Origin: Echinicola salinicaeni
GTDB taxonomy: Bacteria > Bacteroidota > Bacteroidia > Cytophagales > Cyclobacteriaceae
DNA length: 64,000 nt
Reading direction: 5' to 3'
Assembly: GCF_014280965.1 (NCBI RefSeq)
Contig: NZ_JACODZ010000005.1
Location: forward strand, 186,001 to 250,000
Below, one piece after another: positions 1 to 8,945 of the stretch; the first letter of the stretch is position 1, and each line of letters starts with the position of its first letter. The translations under genes were made by a program, and so were the position numbers. The notes under the pieces were generated by a model. It saw only the letters and a list, made by a program, of their open reading frames with translations, did no database searches and was not told the origin of the DNA.

Positions 1-2
1 GC

Positions 3-2420
3 CAAATCATGACCGGTGAAGTAAAAGGTGACACCGTTTCTTTCAACGCCAATGCGTATAAAACGCGTTCACAAGCTAGTGCCGGTGAATTGATTCGCAA
101 AATGCCCGGAGTCAATATGAGAGGGGGAACTATAGAAGTTCAGGGCGAAACCGTCGGCCGAGTTTTAGTAGATGGAGAACCTTTCTTTGGAGATGATCCT
201 GCTATGGCCATGCAAAATCTGCCAGTTGAGGTAATTGACAAAATTGAGTTTTTGGACCAGAAAAGTGACCAAGCAAAACTTACTGGTTTTGATGATGGAG
301 AAACCATAAAAACCATCAATATCATCACTAAAAAAGACCGAAGAGGCGGGAAGTTCGGACAACTCTTTGCTGGATATGGTACTGACGATAATTACCTAGC
401 TGGAGGAGCCATACATTTTTTTGAAGGAGCACAAAGACTTTCTATCCTGGGTTTGAGTAATAATATCAACCAGCAGAATTTTTCCGCTGATGATCTTACC
501 GGTGCTTTCGGATCTGGCAATAACCGTGGCTGGGGAAGAAGGGATAGTGATGACCTTACGGTCAGATCACTGCCTGGTATTACGAAGACCAATGCTGTCG
601 GTACCAATTTCACAGATAAATTCGACAATGGAAAAGCAAAGATCTCTGGTAACTATTTCTTTAATGATAGTAAAAACACCTTAAATAGGACTTCCAGTCG
701 TGAATACATATTGCCTAGTGATAGTCTCCAATTTTATAATGAGGAAAGGTTGGACAAAAACAACAGTCAAACGCATAGAATGACCTTTAAATTGGAATAT
801 GACATCTCAGATAAACATGCGGTTATTTGGAGACCTAGATTTTCATACCAAAAATCAGATGCAGTAAATAGTCTATTGGCAAGAAACCTCTATGACCAGT
901 CCACTCCTATCAGTGAAACAGCCAACTTGACTACCTCTAATAGTGATGGACTAAGAATAGATAATGACTTAACCTATCGATATAAATTTAACAAACCGGG
1001 CAGGACAATTTCTACCACGATCGAATCCCGATATAGAAAAAACAATAGTGAATCCTTATTGATCTCTGCCAATAGGAATTACCAAAATGAAAACTTGGAT
1101 AGCCTGATTCAGAGAACCAATAGCACTTCAAATTCCAATAGATTTGAAGGTGAGATAGTATATACAGAACCTATCGGGGAAAACTCTCAATTGAGGCTGG
1201 AATATGAATTAAGAGATGACAGCGGACTGAGTGATAGAGATGTAAGCAAAAGGGAAATGGAATCTTTTAATTTTGAAAAAGACAGTACTCTTAGTAATGA
1301 ATTTGATAACGGCTATCGTCATCATGAGATGAACCTCGGCTATCAATATGCTGGTGAGGAATTAAGAATTTACTCTTCCTTTGTTTACCAAATAGCCGAC
1401 CTTAACAGTGACCGACTTTTTCCAGGCTTCGAAAATACCCAAAGGAACTTCAAAAATTTCATCCCAAGGGTGTATGTCACCTATGAACCCAATAAGCAAA
1501 CTAATATTAGGTTTGGTTATCGAACGGATACAGATGCCCCATCTGTAAACCAGTTACAGGATGTGATCAATAATAGCAACCCGCTTTCCATCTCTATGGG
1601 AAATCCAAATTTGGAACAAGAGTATGAACACAGGATCTTTACTAGGATAAGAAAAATCAACCTGGAAAACTCCAAATCATTCTTTATGTACTTTTCCGGC
1701 CGTGTGAGGAAAAACTATATGGGAACAAGCACCTTTATTGCAACACAAGATACACTTATTAACGATGAAGTATTATTGAGACAAGGCGGCCAACTAAGGA
1801 GACCAGTTAACCTTGATAATGCCTATGATGCAAGAACTAGCATTTCTTTTGGATTCCCATTGGGTTTTATGAAAAGTAACTTGAACCTGGATACAAGGTT
1901 CAGCTACTCTAATCAGCCGGGCTTAATTAATGAACAGCTCAATACCAACCACAACCTCGGCATGGGACAAGGCCTGTCCATTACTAGCAACTTTGGTGAA
2001 AAATTAGACTTTAACCTGGGAACTAGCGCAAATTATAATGTGGTAAGAAGTACCTTACAATCGGACCGAAACTCAAATTACTATTCTCAAAGCACCCGTT
2101 TGGACCTATATTGGAATTTCTGGAAAGGATTTTTTATCAGCACAAATGTAAACAACCAGCTTTATGCAGGCTTAGGTGATGAATTTGATCAGTCCATTTG
2201 GTTGATGAATGCGGACTTTGGTTATAGGTTCCCTCCTTCTGAAAATCTGGAATTAAAAATGACTGTTTTCGATTTATTGAACCAGAACACAAGTATTGAA
2301 AGAAATATCACTGATGTCTATATAGAAAATGTAAGGACAGATGTGCTCAAACAATTCTTTATGCTTACCTTAACTTATAACCTAAGAGCATTTGGCGGGA
2401 ATCAACCGCAATATGATTGA
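3..2420 (+). CDS. Outer membrane beta-barrel protein (TonB receptor-like), 5' end outside window
   Basis: The reading frame is open to the left edge (two sense codons precede the first ATG at 9), so the signal peptide and N-terminal carboxypeptidase-regulatory-like domain are probably outside the window. What is visible begins with a plug-like segment (KGDTVSFNANAYKT, then LIRKMPGV and VLVDGEPFFGDDP), typical of the OMP_b-brl_3 family of Bacteroidota, followed by about 650 residues rich in alternating aromatic and polar residues, as in a 22-strand barrel. Family members sit in the outer membrane and are thought to import or export through TonB/ExbBD energy, but the substrate cannot be read from sequence. 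A strong terminator follows the stop. The family call is firm; the ligand is unknown. Confidence 0.85.
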   Translation, partial: QIMTGEVKGDTVSFNANAYKTRSQASAGELIRKMPGVNMRGGTIEVQGETVGRVLVDGEPFFGDDPAMAMQNLPVEVIDKIEFLDQKSDQAKLTGFDDGETIKTINIITKKDRRGGKFGQLFAGYGTDDNYLAGGAIHFFEGAQRLSILGLSNNINQQNFSADDLTGAFGSGNNRGWGRRDSDDLTVRSLPGITKTNAVGTNFTDKFDNGKAKISGNYFFNDSKNTLNRTSSREYILPSDSLQFYNEERLDKNNSQTHRMTFKLEYDISDKHAVIWRPRFSYQKSDAVNSLLARNLYDQSTPISETANLTTSNSDGLRIDNDLTYRYKFNKPGRTISTTIESRYRKNNSESLLISANRNYQNENLDSLIQRTNSTSNSNRFEGEIVYTEPIGENSQLRLEYELRDDSGLSDRDVSKREMESFNFEKDSTLSNEFDNGYRHHEMNLGYQYAGEELRIYSSFVYQIADLNSDRLFPGFENTQRNFKNFIPRVYVTYEPNKQTNIRFGYRTDTDAPSVNQLQDVINNSNPLSISMGNPNLEQEYEHRIFTRIRKINLENSKSFFMYFSGRVRKNYMGTSTFIATQDTLINDEVLLRQGGQLRRPVNLDNAYDARTSISFGFPLGFMKSNLNLDTRFSYSNQPGLINEQLNTNHNLGMGQGLSITSNFGEKLDFNLGTSANYNVVRSTLQSDRNSNYYSQSTRLDLYWNFWKGFFISTNVNNQLYAGLGDEFDQSIWLMNADFGYRFPPSENLELKMTVFDLLNQNTSIERNITDVYIENVRTDVLKQFFMLTLTYNLRAFGGNQPQYD

Positions 2421-2445
2421 TCCATACTTCAGTAACTATATATTC

Positions 2446-2482
2446 AAAAACGTACAGTTTCAGTGAGCTGTACGTTTTTTTT
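2446..2482 (+). terminator. Intrinsic terminator of the first gene
   Basis: A 12-bp perfect inverted repeat (2446-2457 with 2468-2479, core ACGTACAG/CTGTACGT) with a 10-nt loop, whose 3' arm runs into a T tract. It lies 26 nt after the stop of the outer-membrane protein gene. Confidence 0.85.
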
Positions 2483-2591
2483 ATTTTCATATTCTGATTA
2501 TTTCACCACTGCCCTGAACTTTTTCCCTCCAATTAAAAGTTTATTAATGAAACAAAGTTGCAATAAAACTATAAAAGCAACAATATTGCAT

Positions 2592-2599
2592 TATATTTG
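2592..2599 (+). promoter_or_regulatory. Candidate Bacteroidota -7 box (TATATTTG)
   Basis: TATATTTG matches the TAnnTTTG -7 consensus of Bacteroidota housekeeping promoters, but no TTTG -33 box is seen at the expected spacing. If it is used, transcription would start only a few bases before ATG 2609, giving a nearly leaderless mRNA. It also overlaps the alternative TTG start at 2597, which makes that start unlikely. Confidence 0.35.
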
Positions 2600-2608
2600 C
2601 CATCAATA

Positions 2609-4921
2609 ATGGACAAGTTAAAACTAAGCTCACTTTTATTCACCTTATTACTTTTGAGTTCAAATATATGGGCTCAGGAAAAATGCTACTTTATCCTAAG
2701 AGGAAAGGTATTAGACAGCGAAAGTAACGAAGCTGTGGCCAATGCCTATATATGGGTAAACGAGCTTAATAAAGGCACTTTATCAGACCAAAATGGAAAT
2801 TTTAGGATTAACGACCTTTGTGAAGGACATTTCGAACTCAAAGTCGAATCCATGGGATATGAGGCCCAAATGCTCCCACTCAACGTCCATGACAATGTCA
2901 ATCTCACTATTCGCTTGAATCAAAAGGAATATACGATTGATGGTATAGAAATCATCGGGCACAAGGATGCTGTAAATACCATGAATGCTGTAAATAACTT
3001 AGGAAAAGATTTGCTTGATGAAAACCGGGGTAAAAACTTGGGAGAAACCATTAAATCTTTATCTGGTGTGACCACCTATTCCACCGGTGCCAATATTGCA
3101 AAACCTGTTATTCATGGAATGCACAGTAATAGAATCATGATTCTAAATAACGGTATCAGACAAGAGGGCCAACAATGGGGTGGAGAGCATGCTCCTGAAA
3201 TCGATCCTTTCATGGCAGAAGATATTTCAGTGGTAAAAGGTGCAGAATCAGTAAGGTTTGGTCCTGAAGCTATGGGTGGAGTAATCTTGGTCAGTCCTCC
3301 AAAACTACCAGTAAAATCAGGCCTAAAAGGCACGGTCAACCTAATAGGTAACACAAATGGACGCTCAGGGGCTGCAGCCTTAAGTTTAGAAGGTGGTAGT
3401 AAAAAGTGGCAAGGACTAGGCTATAGATTCCAAGCTTCAAGTCGTGCTGGGGGAAACATCAAATCCCCGAATTATTTTCAGGATAACACAGGCATGCGTG
3501 AACTCAATTTTTCAGGCGCCATAGGATATAACTCAAAAAGCATAGGTGTAGATCTATTTTACAGTAGGTTCTCCACTACAATTGGTATTTTGAGTGATTC
3601 TCACACTGGGAATTCATCAGATTTAAATGAGCTGATCGCCAATGGGCGACCATTTAGTAATCCCGACTTTACATATGACATCGTCAATCCTAGACAGGAA
3701 GTAGTTCACCATTTACTCAAAGCAAAAGGCCATTATCATTTAAAAAACGATGGGGTTTTCAATTTAGAATATGCCTTTCAGCAAAACAACAGACAGGAAT
3801 TTGATAAAAGACGTGGAGCACTTAATGACAGGGCTGCACTGGACCTAGAATTATTCACCAATACCCTCAATCTTTCCTACGAGCATCCAAGTGCCAAATC
3901 TTGGAATGGCTCTATTGGCATCAATGTGCTCCAACAAGCCAATAATAATATTCCGGGAACAGGAGTAACTCCTCTTATTCCCAATTATGATTTGATCAAT
4001 TTAGGGGCATTTGCCATTGAAAAATACACCAGTGGAAACTTGGAACTGGAAGCAGGTGCTCGCTATGACTTCAGGTATGTAGATGCTGCCAGATATAAAG
4101 ATGGTGAATTGGAAGAAAGGGATTATACCTTTAAAAACTTTACAGCTTCTATTGGGGCAGCCTATAGTTTTAATAGTAACTGGTTGCTAACTTCCAATAT
4201 TGGATCAGCTTGGAGACCTCCCAATATCAATGAGCAATTTAGTGAAGGTCTTCACCATGGAGCAGCTGCTGTGGAGATTGGGAATCCTGACTTTGTCAGT
4301 GAACAGGCCATCAAGTGGGTCAATACCCTGAACTTCAATAAGGGGAATTGGGATATTGAATGGACTGGATATTATCATAAAATCAACAACTATATCTATC
4401 TCAATCCCACAGGAGAGAAATATGTGTCTCTTCGAGGAACCTTCAATATTTATGAATACCTCCAAACCGATGCTGGACTTTGGGGAATGGACTTAAGCTC
4501 AGTTTACCAACACGACAGTGGGATCTCATGGTTTCTAAAAGGCTCCATGGTTCGGGCAAAGAATTTAATCGATAAAAACTATCTCCCCTTTATTCCAGCA
4601 GACAGGATTGAAACTGGGATTAGCTATGAATTACCTAAAATTAGTAGTCTAAGCAATAATAAACTGAGTCTAAGCAATCTTTCTGTTTTCCGTCAAAAAA
4701 GGGAGCCGGACTTTGACTTGGCGCCAGCACCATCTGGATATAATTTGTGGAATATTAGCCTCAGCAGTTTGTTGTTTGAAAAGGAAAAAACTAGTCTAAA
4801 AGCCAATTTATCTGTAGATAATCTCCTAAATAAAGAATACAAAGATTACATGGACAGATTCAGATACTTCAGTCACCAAATGGGCCGAAACATTTCCGTG
4901 AAATTAAAATATAAATTCTAA
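2609..4921 (+). CDS. TonB-dependent receptor, possibly for a metal ion
   Basis: Outer-membrane active transporter of about 771 residues. A signal peptide ends at about residue 23 (SSNIWAQ). A carboxypeptidase-like regulatory fold (RGKVLDSESNEAVANAYIWV...) follows to about residue 105, then a plug domain with HGMHSNRIMILNNGIRQEGQQ at about 168-188, a GGEHAPEID stretch and the TonB plug motif SVRFGPEAMGGVI, then a barrel ending in a C-terminal Phe. The His-rich plug loop resembles receptors of the ZnuD type, which suggests zinc or another metal; that is inference. I use ATG 2609, since a TTG at 2597 would put four residues before the signal peptide. The gene for a small lipoprotein follows 21 nt later, so the two are probably co-transcribed. 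Confidence 0.88.
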   Translation: MDKLKLSSLLFTLLLLSSNIWAQEKCYFILRGKVLDSESNEAVANAYIWVNELNKGTLSDQNGNFRINDLCEGHFELKVESMGYEAQMLPLNVHDNVNLTIRLNQKEYTIDGIEIIGHKDAVNTMNAVNNLGKDLLDENRGKNLGETIKSLSGVTTYSTGANIAKPVIHGMHSNRIMILNNGIRQEGQQWGGEHAPEIDPFMAEDISVVKGAESVRFGPEAMGGVILVSPPKLPVKSGLKGTVNLIGNTNGRSGAAALSLEGGSKKWQGLGYRFQASSRAGGNIKSPNYFQDNTGMRELNFSGAIGYNSKSIGVDLFYSRFSTTIGILSDSHTGNSSDLNELIANGRPFSNPDFTYDIVNPRQEVVHHLLKAKGHYHLKNDGVFNLEYAFQQNNRQEFDKRRGALNDRAALDLELFTNTLNLSYEHPSAKSWNGSIGINVLQQANNNIPGTGVTPLIPNYDLINLGAFAIEKYTSGNLELEAGARYDFRYVDAARYKDGELEERDYTFKNFTASIGAAYSFNSNWLLTSNIGSAWRPPNINEQFSEGLHHGAAAVEIGNPDFVSEQAIKWVNTLNFNKGNWDIEWTGYYHKINNYIYLNPTGEKYVSLRGTFNIYEYLQTDAGLWGMDLSSVYQHDSGISWFLKGSMVRAKNLIDKNYLPFIPADRIETGISYELPKISSLSNNKLSLSNLSVFRQKREPDFDLAPAPSGYNLWNISLSSLLFEKEKTSLKANLSVDNLLNKEYKDYMDRFRYFSHQMGRNISVKLKYKF

Positions 4922-4942
4922 TAAAATAAAACCACATTATTT

Positions 4943-5554
4943 ATGAAAACTAAAACAAAGCTATTGTCCTTTACCTTTTTACTAGGACTAACGTTTACAT
5001 TGGTATCCTGTGGCAAAGATGATCCCGTCCCTGAATTGGACCAGGAAGTAATTACTGATGTAACCCTTACATTCACTGAAGTAGATGAATCCGGAAACAA
5101 TATTGGTACATCTATGGATTTCTTAGCATCAGCTGAAGGAGGCCTTTCCTTGGGTGGGACCATACAAATCGAAACGATCACTGGCTTAGAAAGTGGAAAG
5201 AGTTATCGCATGGAAATCACAGCCTATAACGGTATAGCCAACGAGGATATCACAGAAGAAATTGAAGAAGAAGGTGAAGAGCACCAATTCTACTTTTTAG
5301 GATCAGCATTTGTAGGCGCCAGCTCATTTATGGAGTATAGCTATGATGATACAGACATGAATGGCCAGCCAGTGGGACTAACTGGTATTGTTAATATTGA
5401 TGATAATTCAACAAGTAACTCTGGTGAAATAAGAGTTGTTCTCAGACATGACTTGGACAAATCCTATGAAGGTGCAGACAATCCTCACTGGGAAGATTAT
5501 GTGCAAGCTGGAGGGGAATCAGATCTTGACCTAACATTTAATGTGACTTTCTAA
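4943..5554 (+). CDS. Small acidic lipoprotein partner of the TonB-dependent receptor
   Basis: A 203-residue protein with a lipoprotein signal (LTFTLVSCGKDD, lipidated Cys at about 23), so it is exported and membrane-anchored. The body is an immunoglobulin-like or periplasmic-binding-like beta fold with the conspicuous segment EDITEEIEEEGEEHQFYF at about residues 99-116. I recognise this motif from a Bacteroidota lipoprotein family that databases often call 'type 1 periplasmic binding domain-containing protein' and that commonly follows a TonB receptor gene. The acidic run plus His-Gln could bind a cation. It shares an operon with the upstream receptor and is closed by a strong terminator. The function is not established; a substrate-capture role is inference. 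Confidence 0.75.
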   Translation: MKTKTKLLSFTFLLGLTFTLVSCGKDDPVPELDQEVITDVTLTFTEVDESGNNIGTSMDFLASAEGGLSLGGTIQIETITGLESGKSYRMEITAYNGIANEDITEEIEEEGEEHQFYFLGSAFVGASSFMEYSYDDTDMNGQPVGLTGIVNIDDNSTSNSGEIRVVLRHDLDKSYEGADNPHWEDYVQAGGESDLDLTFNVTF

Positions 5555-5577
5555 GCCAAAAAGTTAAGGCAACCAAG

Positions 5578-5618
5578 AAAATCGGCCGCGAATGCTATAC
5601 TCGCGGCCGATTTTCTTT
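5578..5618 (+). terminator. Strong intrinsic terminator after the receptor/lipoprotein operon
   Basis: A 14-bp perfect, GC-rich inverted repeat (5578-5591 with 5601-5614, core TCGGCCGCGA) with a 9-nt loop and a T-rich tail. The same stem could also serve the convergent gene that ends at 5644. Confidence 0.9.
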
Positions 5619-5643
5619 TATATCCATCTTTTTAAATAGATGA

Positions 5644-6117
5644 TCATTCCTGCACTGCATTAGCCCCTACATTTCCGGCGACTAAAATAGTATTATAATC
5701 AGGCCCTTCTTCAGCTAAATGAACCTTTATATGTCCATCAAGTTCCTTTAAATCCTCATATGTATAGCCTTTTAAGATGGTCACACTCCTCAATGGTCTA
5801 ATATCCACTGGATTTAATTTTTCCAACATAGGAACTTCCACATCACCATAAGTTCCCCTATGTAAGTGTGCGGGAAAGAAATAAGCCTTATTATCTGCTT
5901 CTCCCTCCAGAATCAGGGTAAGCTGTAAACCGCTCCCATCTGTATATTCCTTAAATATTGCCTTACCAGTATATCCATATTCCGTACTGATAGTATTGAG
6001 ATCATATTCCAACACATTATCTGTATAAATGGACTCCGTTAATTGGCTACAACCCGTAAAAACTACCCATAGGGATAGCATCATTGCGAAAACAATTCTA
6101 TTAATAACTCTATTCAT
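5644..6117 (-). CDS. Hypothetical lipoprotein with an AHLHRG motif (CHRD/SOD-like fold suspected)
   Basis: A 157-residue protein with an N-terminal lipoprotein signal (WVVFTGCSQL), so it is exported and lipidated. After that, TGKAIFKEYTDGSGLQLTLILEG, then FFPAHLHRGTYGD and HIKVHLAEEGPDYNTILVAGNVG, are arranged like the His-containing beta strands of CHRD and Cu/Zn superoxide dismutase-like domains (Hx(H)xG...). The full set of metal ligands of a real SOD is not visible, so enzymatic activity is not claimed. It is monocistronic, divergent from the sugar dehydrogenase gene across 268 nt. No family name could be given with confidence. Confidence 0.6.
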   Translation of the reverse strand: MNRVINRIVFAMMLSLWVVFTGCSQLTESIYTDNVLEYDLNTISTEYGYTGKAIFKEYTDGSGLQLTLILEGEADNKAYFFPAHLHRGTYGDVEVPMLEKLNPVDIRPLRSVTILKGYTYEDLKELDGHIKVHLAEEGPDYNTILVAGNVGANAVQE

Positions 6118-6385
6118 ATTGCTAATTTTCCGGTCAGATAATAATTAGTCTATATTAAATATACAATATGGATATTTCTGATTCATGTTAAAACTAAAAT
6201 TATTATATCCATTTTAAGTAAATTAAAATCTTGGCCTGATTAACCATTCAATTGACTTGGTTATTGCTTATATTTAGCATCAAATTTGCTAAAACCATTA
6301 AGGAACTGTAAAATATAATTTTACAATTTCTTTCAGGAAGAAAATCAAATTCACAAAACCTATTATAATAATAAGCCTATTTATT

Positions 6386-7552
6386 ATGAAATTTAAAACC
6401 AGCATGCATTTAAAATGCGCTTTAACATTATTCTCGTTTAGTTTAATAGCGGGCAGCTCCTGCGCACAGGAAAAAGATAACAGACCAGGAATCAGCGTGA
6501 ATACACCCAAAGTAGCTGAAGATCCAAAAAATTATACAGTAGAAACAATAGTTGAAGGATTTGATGATCCATGGGGAATGGACTTCTTGCCGGATGGAAG
6601 CATCTTGGTCTCTGAAAAGGCGGGGACTCTTTTCCTAGTGAAAGACGGTGAAAAAACAGAAGTAAAAAATGCTCCTGAGGTATCTTCAAGAGGCCAGGGA
6701 GGACTATTGGACATTATCCTACATCCTGATTTCGAAAATAACAACTGGGTATACTTCACCGCTGCTTCATCGGAAGGAGAAGAAGAAGGTGCCAATACGG
6801 CCGTGATAAGAGCAAAATTCAATGGCACCGAACTTTCTGACCATGAAACTATCTACAAAGCTGGCCCTAATACCAGAAAAGGACAACATTTTGGATCCAG
6901 ACTCGCTTTCGATGATCAGGGATACCTTTATTTTTCCGCTGGAGATAGAGGAGACAGGGACAATAACCCGCAAGATATTTCCAGGGACAACGGAAAAATT
7001 TACCGACTTCATGACGATGGTAGCATTCCAAAAGACAATCCATTCGTAAATGAACCCGATGCAAAAAAAGCTATTTATTCCTATGGGCATAGAAACCCAC
7101 AAGGGATGCTTTTCCACCCAAAATATAAGGAAATATGGGTGAATGAACATGGCCCACAAGGCGGTGATGAAATCAATATTGTAAAAAAAGGAGGTAACTT
7201 CGGTTGGCCATTGGTAAGTTATGGCATCAACTATGACGATTCCATGCTTACTGAAGACACTAGCAAAGAAGGAATGGAGCAACCTATTTACTATTGGGTT
7301 CCTTCCATTGCCCCATCAGGTTTCGCGATAGTGCCAGAAGAAACTTACCCTGACTGGGCTGGAAGTGTCTTAGTAGGATCCTTAAAATTCCAATACCTCG
7401 AATTATTGGAAATGGAAGGTAAAAAAGTAGTCAGCAGAACCAAGTTATTAGATGGATTGGGTAGGCTAAGAAATGTAAAAATAGGCCCTGATAACCATAT
7501 TTATGCTGCTATTGGCGGAAAGGGTATTGTTAAAATCATTCCAAACAAATAA
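6386..7552 (+). CDS. PQQ-dependent sugar dehydrogenase (soluble glucose/aldose dehydrogenase family), lipoprotein
   Basis: A 388-residue six-bladed propeller oxidoreductase of the sGDH/YliI (GSDH) family, which oxidises aldoses with the cofactor PQQ outside the inner membrane. A lipoprotein signal ends at Cys about 27 (IAGSSCAQ). Family landmarks are GMDFLPDGSILVSEK near residue 65, GQHFGSRLAFDDQG near 168 (its His matches the catalytic base), YGHRNPQGM near 233, and NEHGPQGGDEIN near 252. The start ATG 6386 is placed just before the signal. A cytochrome c gene begins 6 nt after the stop, so the two form an operon in which the cytochrome probably takes the electrons. The substrate is not predictable. 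Confidence 0.88.
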   Translation: MKFKTSMHLKCALTLFSFSLIAGSSCAQEKDNRPGISVNTPKVAEDPKNYTVETIVEGFDDPWGMDFLPDGSILVSEKAGTLFLVKDGEKTEVKNAPEVSSRGQGGLLDIILHPDFENNNWVYFTAASSEGEEEGANTAVIRAKFNGTELSDHETIYKAGPNTRKGQHFGSRLAFDDQGYLYFSAGDRGDRDNNPQDISRDNGKIYRLHDDGSIPKDNPFVNEPDAKKAIYSYGHRNPQGMLFHPKYKEIWVNEHGPQGGDEINIVKKGGNFGWPLVSYGINYDDSMLTEDTSKEGMEQPIYYWVPSIAPSGFAIVPEETYPDWAGSVLVGSLKFQYLELLEMEGKKVVSRTKLLDGLGRLRNVKIGPDNHIYAAIGGKGIVKIIPNK

Positions 7553-7558
7553 GCGTTT

Positions 7559-7990
7559 ATGATTAAAATATCGATAATCACCACTGTAATAGGAACATAC
7601 TTAGGTTGGACAGCATTTACTTTTGGTGATCAAGACGACGCGCTTAAGGCAAGCATAAAAAGAGGTCAGGAAGTCTACAAAGATTATTGTATCACTTGTC
7701 ATATGGCTGATGGTAAAGGAGTGCCAGGCACCTTCCCTCCTTTGGCTAATTCTGACTTTTTGTTAAAAAACCGTGAACAGAGCATTCGAGCAGTAAAGTT
7801 TGGAATGAATGGAGAAATCACTGTCAACAAAAAGACCTATAATAATACCATGGCCAACTTGGGATTATACGATGATGAGGTAGCTGATGTAATGAATTAT
7901 ATCCTCAATAATTGGGGGAATGAATCAAAAAAGATGGTTTCTGAAAAAGAAGTAAAATCCATTGAAAAGGAAGAAAAAGCAGCTAAATGA
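7559..7990 (+). CDS. Cytochrome c, electron acceptor of the sugar dehydrogenase
   Basis: A 143-residue class I cytochrome c. An N-terminal hydrophobic segment (about 5-22) gives export or anchoring. The heme attachment site CITCH is at 44-48, followed by the ADGKGVPGTFPPL loop, and a distal Met candidate lies in NNTMANLG. The C-terminal 20 residues are a charged Lys/Glu tail. It starts 6 nt after the PQQ dehydrogenase, and this pairing is common for GSDH-family enzymes, so it probably moves electrons to the respiratory chain. A terminator follows. Confidence 0.88.
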   Translation: MIKISIITTVIGTYLGWTAFTFGDQDDALKASIKRGQEVYKDYCITCHMADGKGVPGTFPPLANSDFLLKNREQSIRAVKFGMNGEITVNKKTYNNTMANLGLYDDEVADVMNYILNNWGNESKKMVSEKEVKSIEKEEKAAK

Positions 7991-8010
7991 TCTAGTTGTA
8001 AAATCAGATA

Positions 8011-8038
8011 AAAGGGGGCATTAGATTGCCCCTTTTCC
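8011..8038 (+). terminator. Intrinsic terminator of the sugar dehydrogenase/cytochrome operon
   Basis: Inverted repeat GGGGCA (8015-8020) with TGCCCC (8027-8032), extended by A/T pairs and followed by TTTT, 20 nt after the cytochrome stop. Confidence 0.7.
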
Positions 8039-8064
8039 ATATCAAAATCTAGCTAATTATTTTT

Positions 8065-8865
8065 TCAGATGCTGATTTTACCTTTTTCCTCCATCACATA
8101 CTCACCACATAACTTTACTACACCGGCTTTCAATTCTCCTAAAAACGTCCCCCCTCTAGGACTAAGTTGAATAGCTCTAAAATGTTCTTTCTTCAATCGT
8201 TCTGCCCAAAAAGGCACCAACATGGCATGTGAGGAACCTGTAGCACTGTCCTCCAAAACCGTTGTATGCGGAACGATGGTCCTACTTACAAAATCCACTT
8301 CATCACCTTTTGCAGTAACTGCGTAACCAAAGATTTCACTTTCCCTCAGTTGTTCAAAATCTGGATTCATCTGTTTGACGTTTTGCTCAGAATCCGTAAG
8401 AATAATATGCTTATTGGCCGTCTTGTACATCTCCAATACGGGAACTCCTAAGCCGTTTAAAATTGCTTCGGGAACACTTTCTAATTTCTCCTGAACCGGA
8501 ATGGCATTTATGGAAATACTGATGGTTTGATCTTCATTGACATGTCCTGCCACGATCCCTTCCGCATAATGCAACTTAAAAGGTCCATTTTGACCAGTCT
8601 TTTGATTTAGAAAGGCTGCTGCGGCTGCAGTACCATGACCACACAAGCCTATCTCAGCACTTGGTGCAAACCACCTAATCTTATATTCCCCCTTCTTAGG
8701 GATTTCCCAAAGGAAAGTAGTCGCTGGCTGGTCCAAACTCGTCGCGATCCTTTGTAAATCAATATCCGAAAGATCCTGGTCCAAAAAAATTACTGCGGAA
8801 GGATTCCCCTTAAAGCCTCTTTTTTGATCTGTGAAAACCGATATTATTTGATATTGAATACCCAT
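8065..8865 (-). CDS. PhzF family protein lacking the usual catalytic glutamate
   Basis: A 266-residue protein with the diaminopimelate-epimerase-like fold of the PhzF family: GNPSAVIFL at about 20-28, GLCGHGTAAAAAFL at about 73-86 and EDSATGSSHAMLVPFW near 205. PhzF isomerases carry an Asn-Leu-Ser-Glu-Thr motif whose Glu is the acid-base. Here the aligned stretch reads DQPATTF (45-51), with Ala48 at the Glu position, a variant I recall from other Bacteroidota members. It may therefore not catalyse the phenazine reaction, and no phenazine genes are nearby. It is a single-gene unit, convergent with the cytochrome operon. The physiological substrate is unknown. Confidence 0.82.
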   Translation of the reverse strand: MGIQYQIISVFTDQKRGFKGNPSAVIFLDQDLSDIDLQRIATSLDQPATTFLWEIPKKGEYKIRWFAPSAEIGLCGHGTAAAAAFLNQKTGQNGPFKLHYAEGIVAGHVNEDQTISISINAIPVQEKLESVPEAILNGLGVPVLEMYKTANKHIILTDSEQNVKQMNPDFEQLRESEIFGYAVTAKGDEVDFVSRTIVPHTTVLEDSATGSSHAMLVPFWAERLKKEHFRAIQLSPRGGTFLGELKAGVVKLCGEYVMEEKGKISI

Positions 8866-8945
8866 GGTCTACAATTCTTTTTGAAAAACAATTACTCAAT
8901 CTAAATCAACTGAAGTACTCCCACCATCTACACGAAACTAAAGCT

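Noticed and set aside
6767-7282. A 171-codon antisense frame in the sugar dehydrogenase gene
   Set aside because: The sense strand has conserved propeller and catalytic motifs; the reverse product is low-complexity Phe/Ile-rich.
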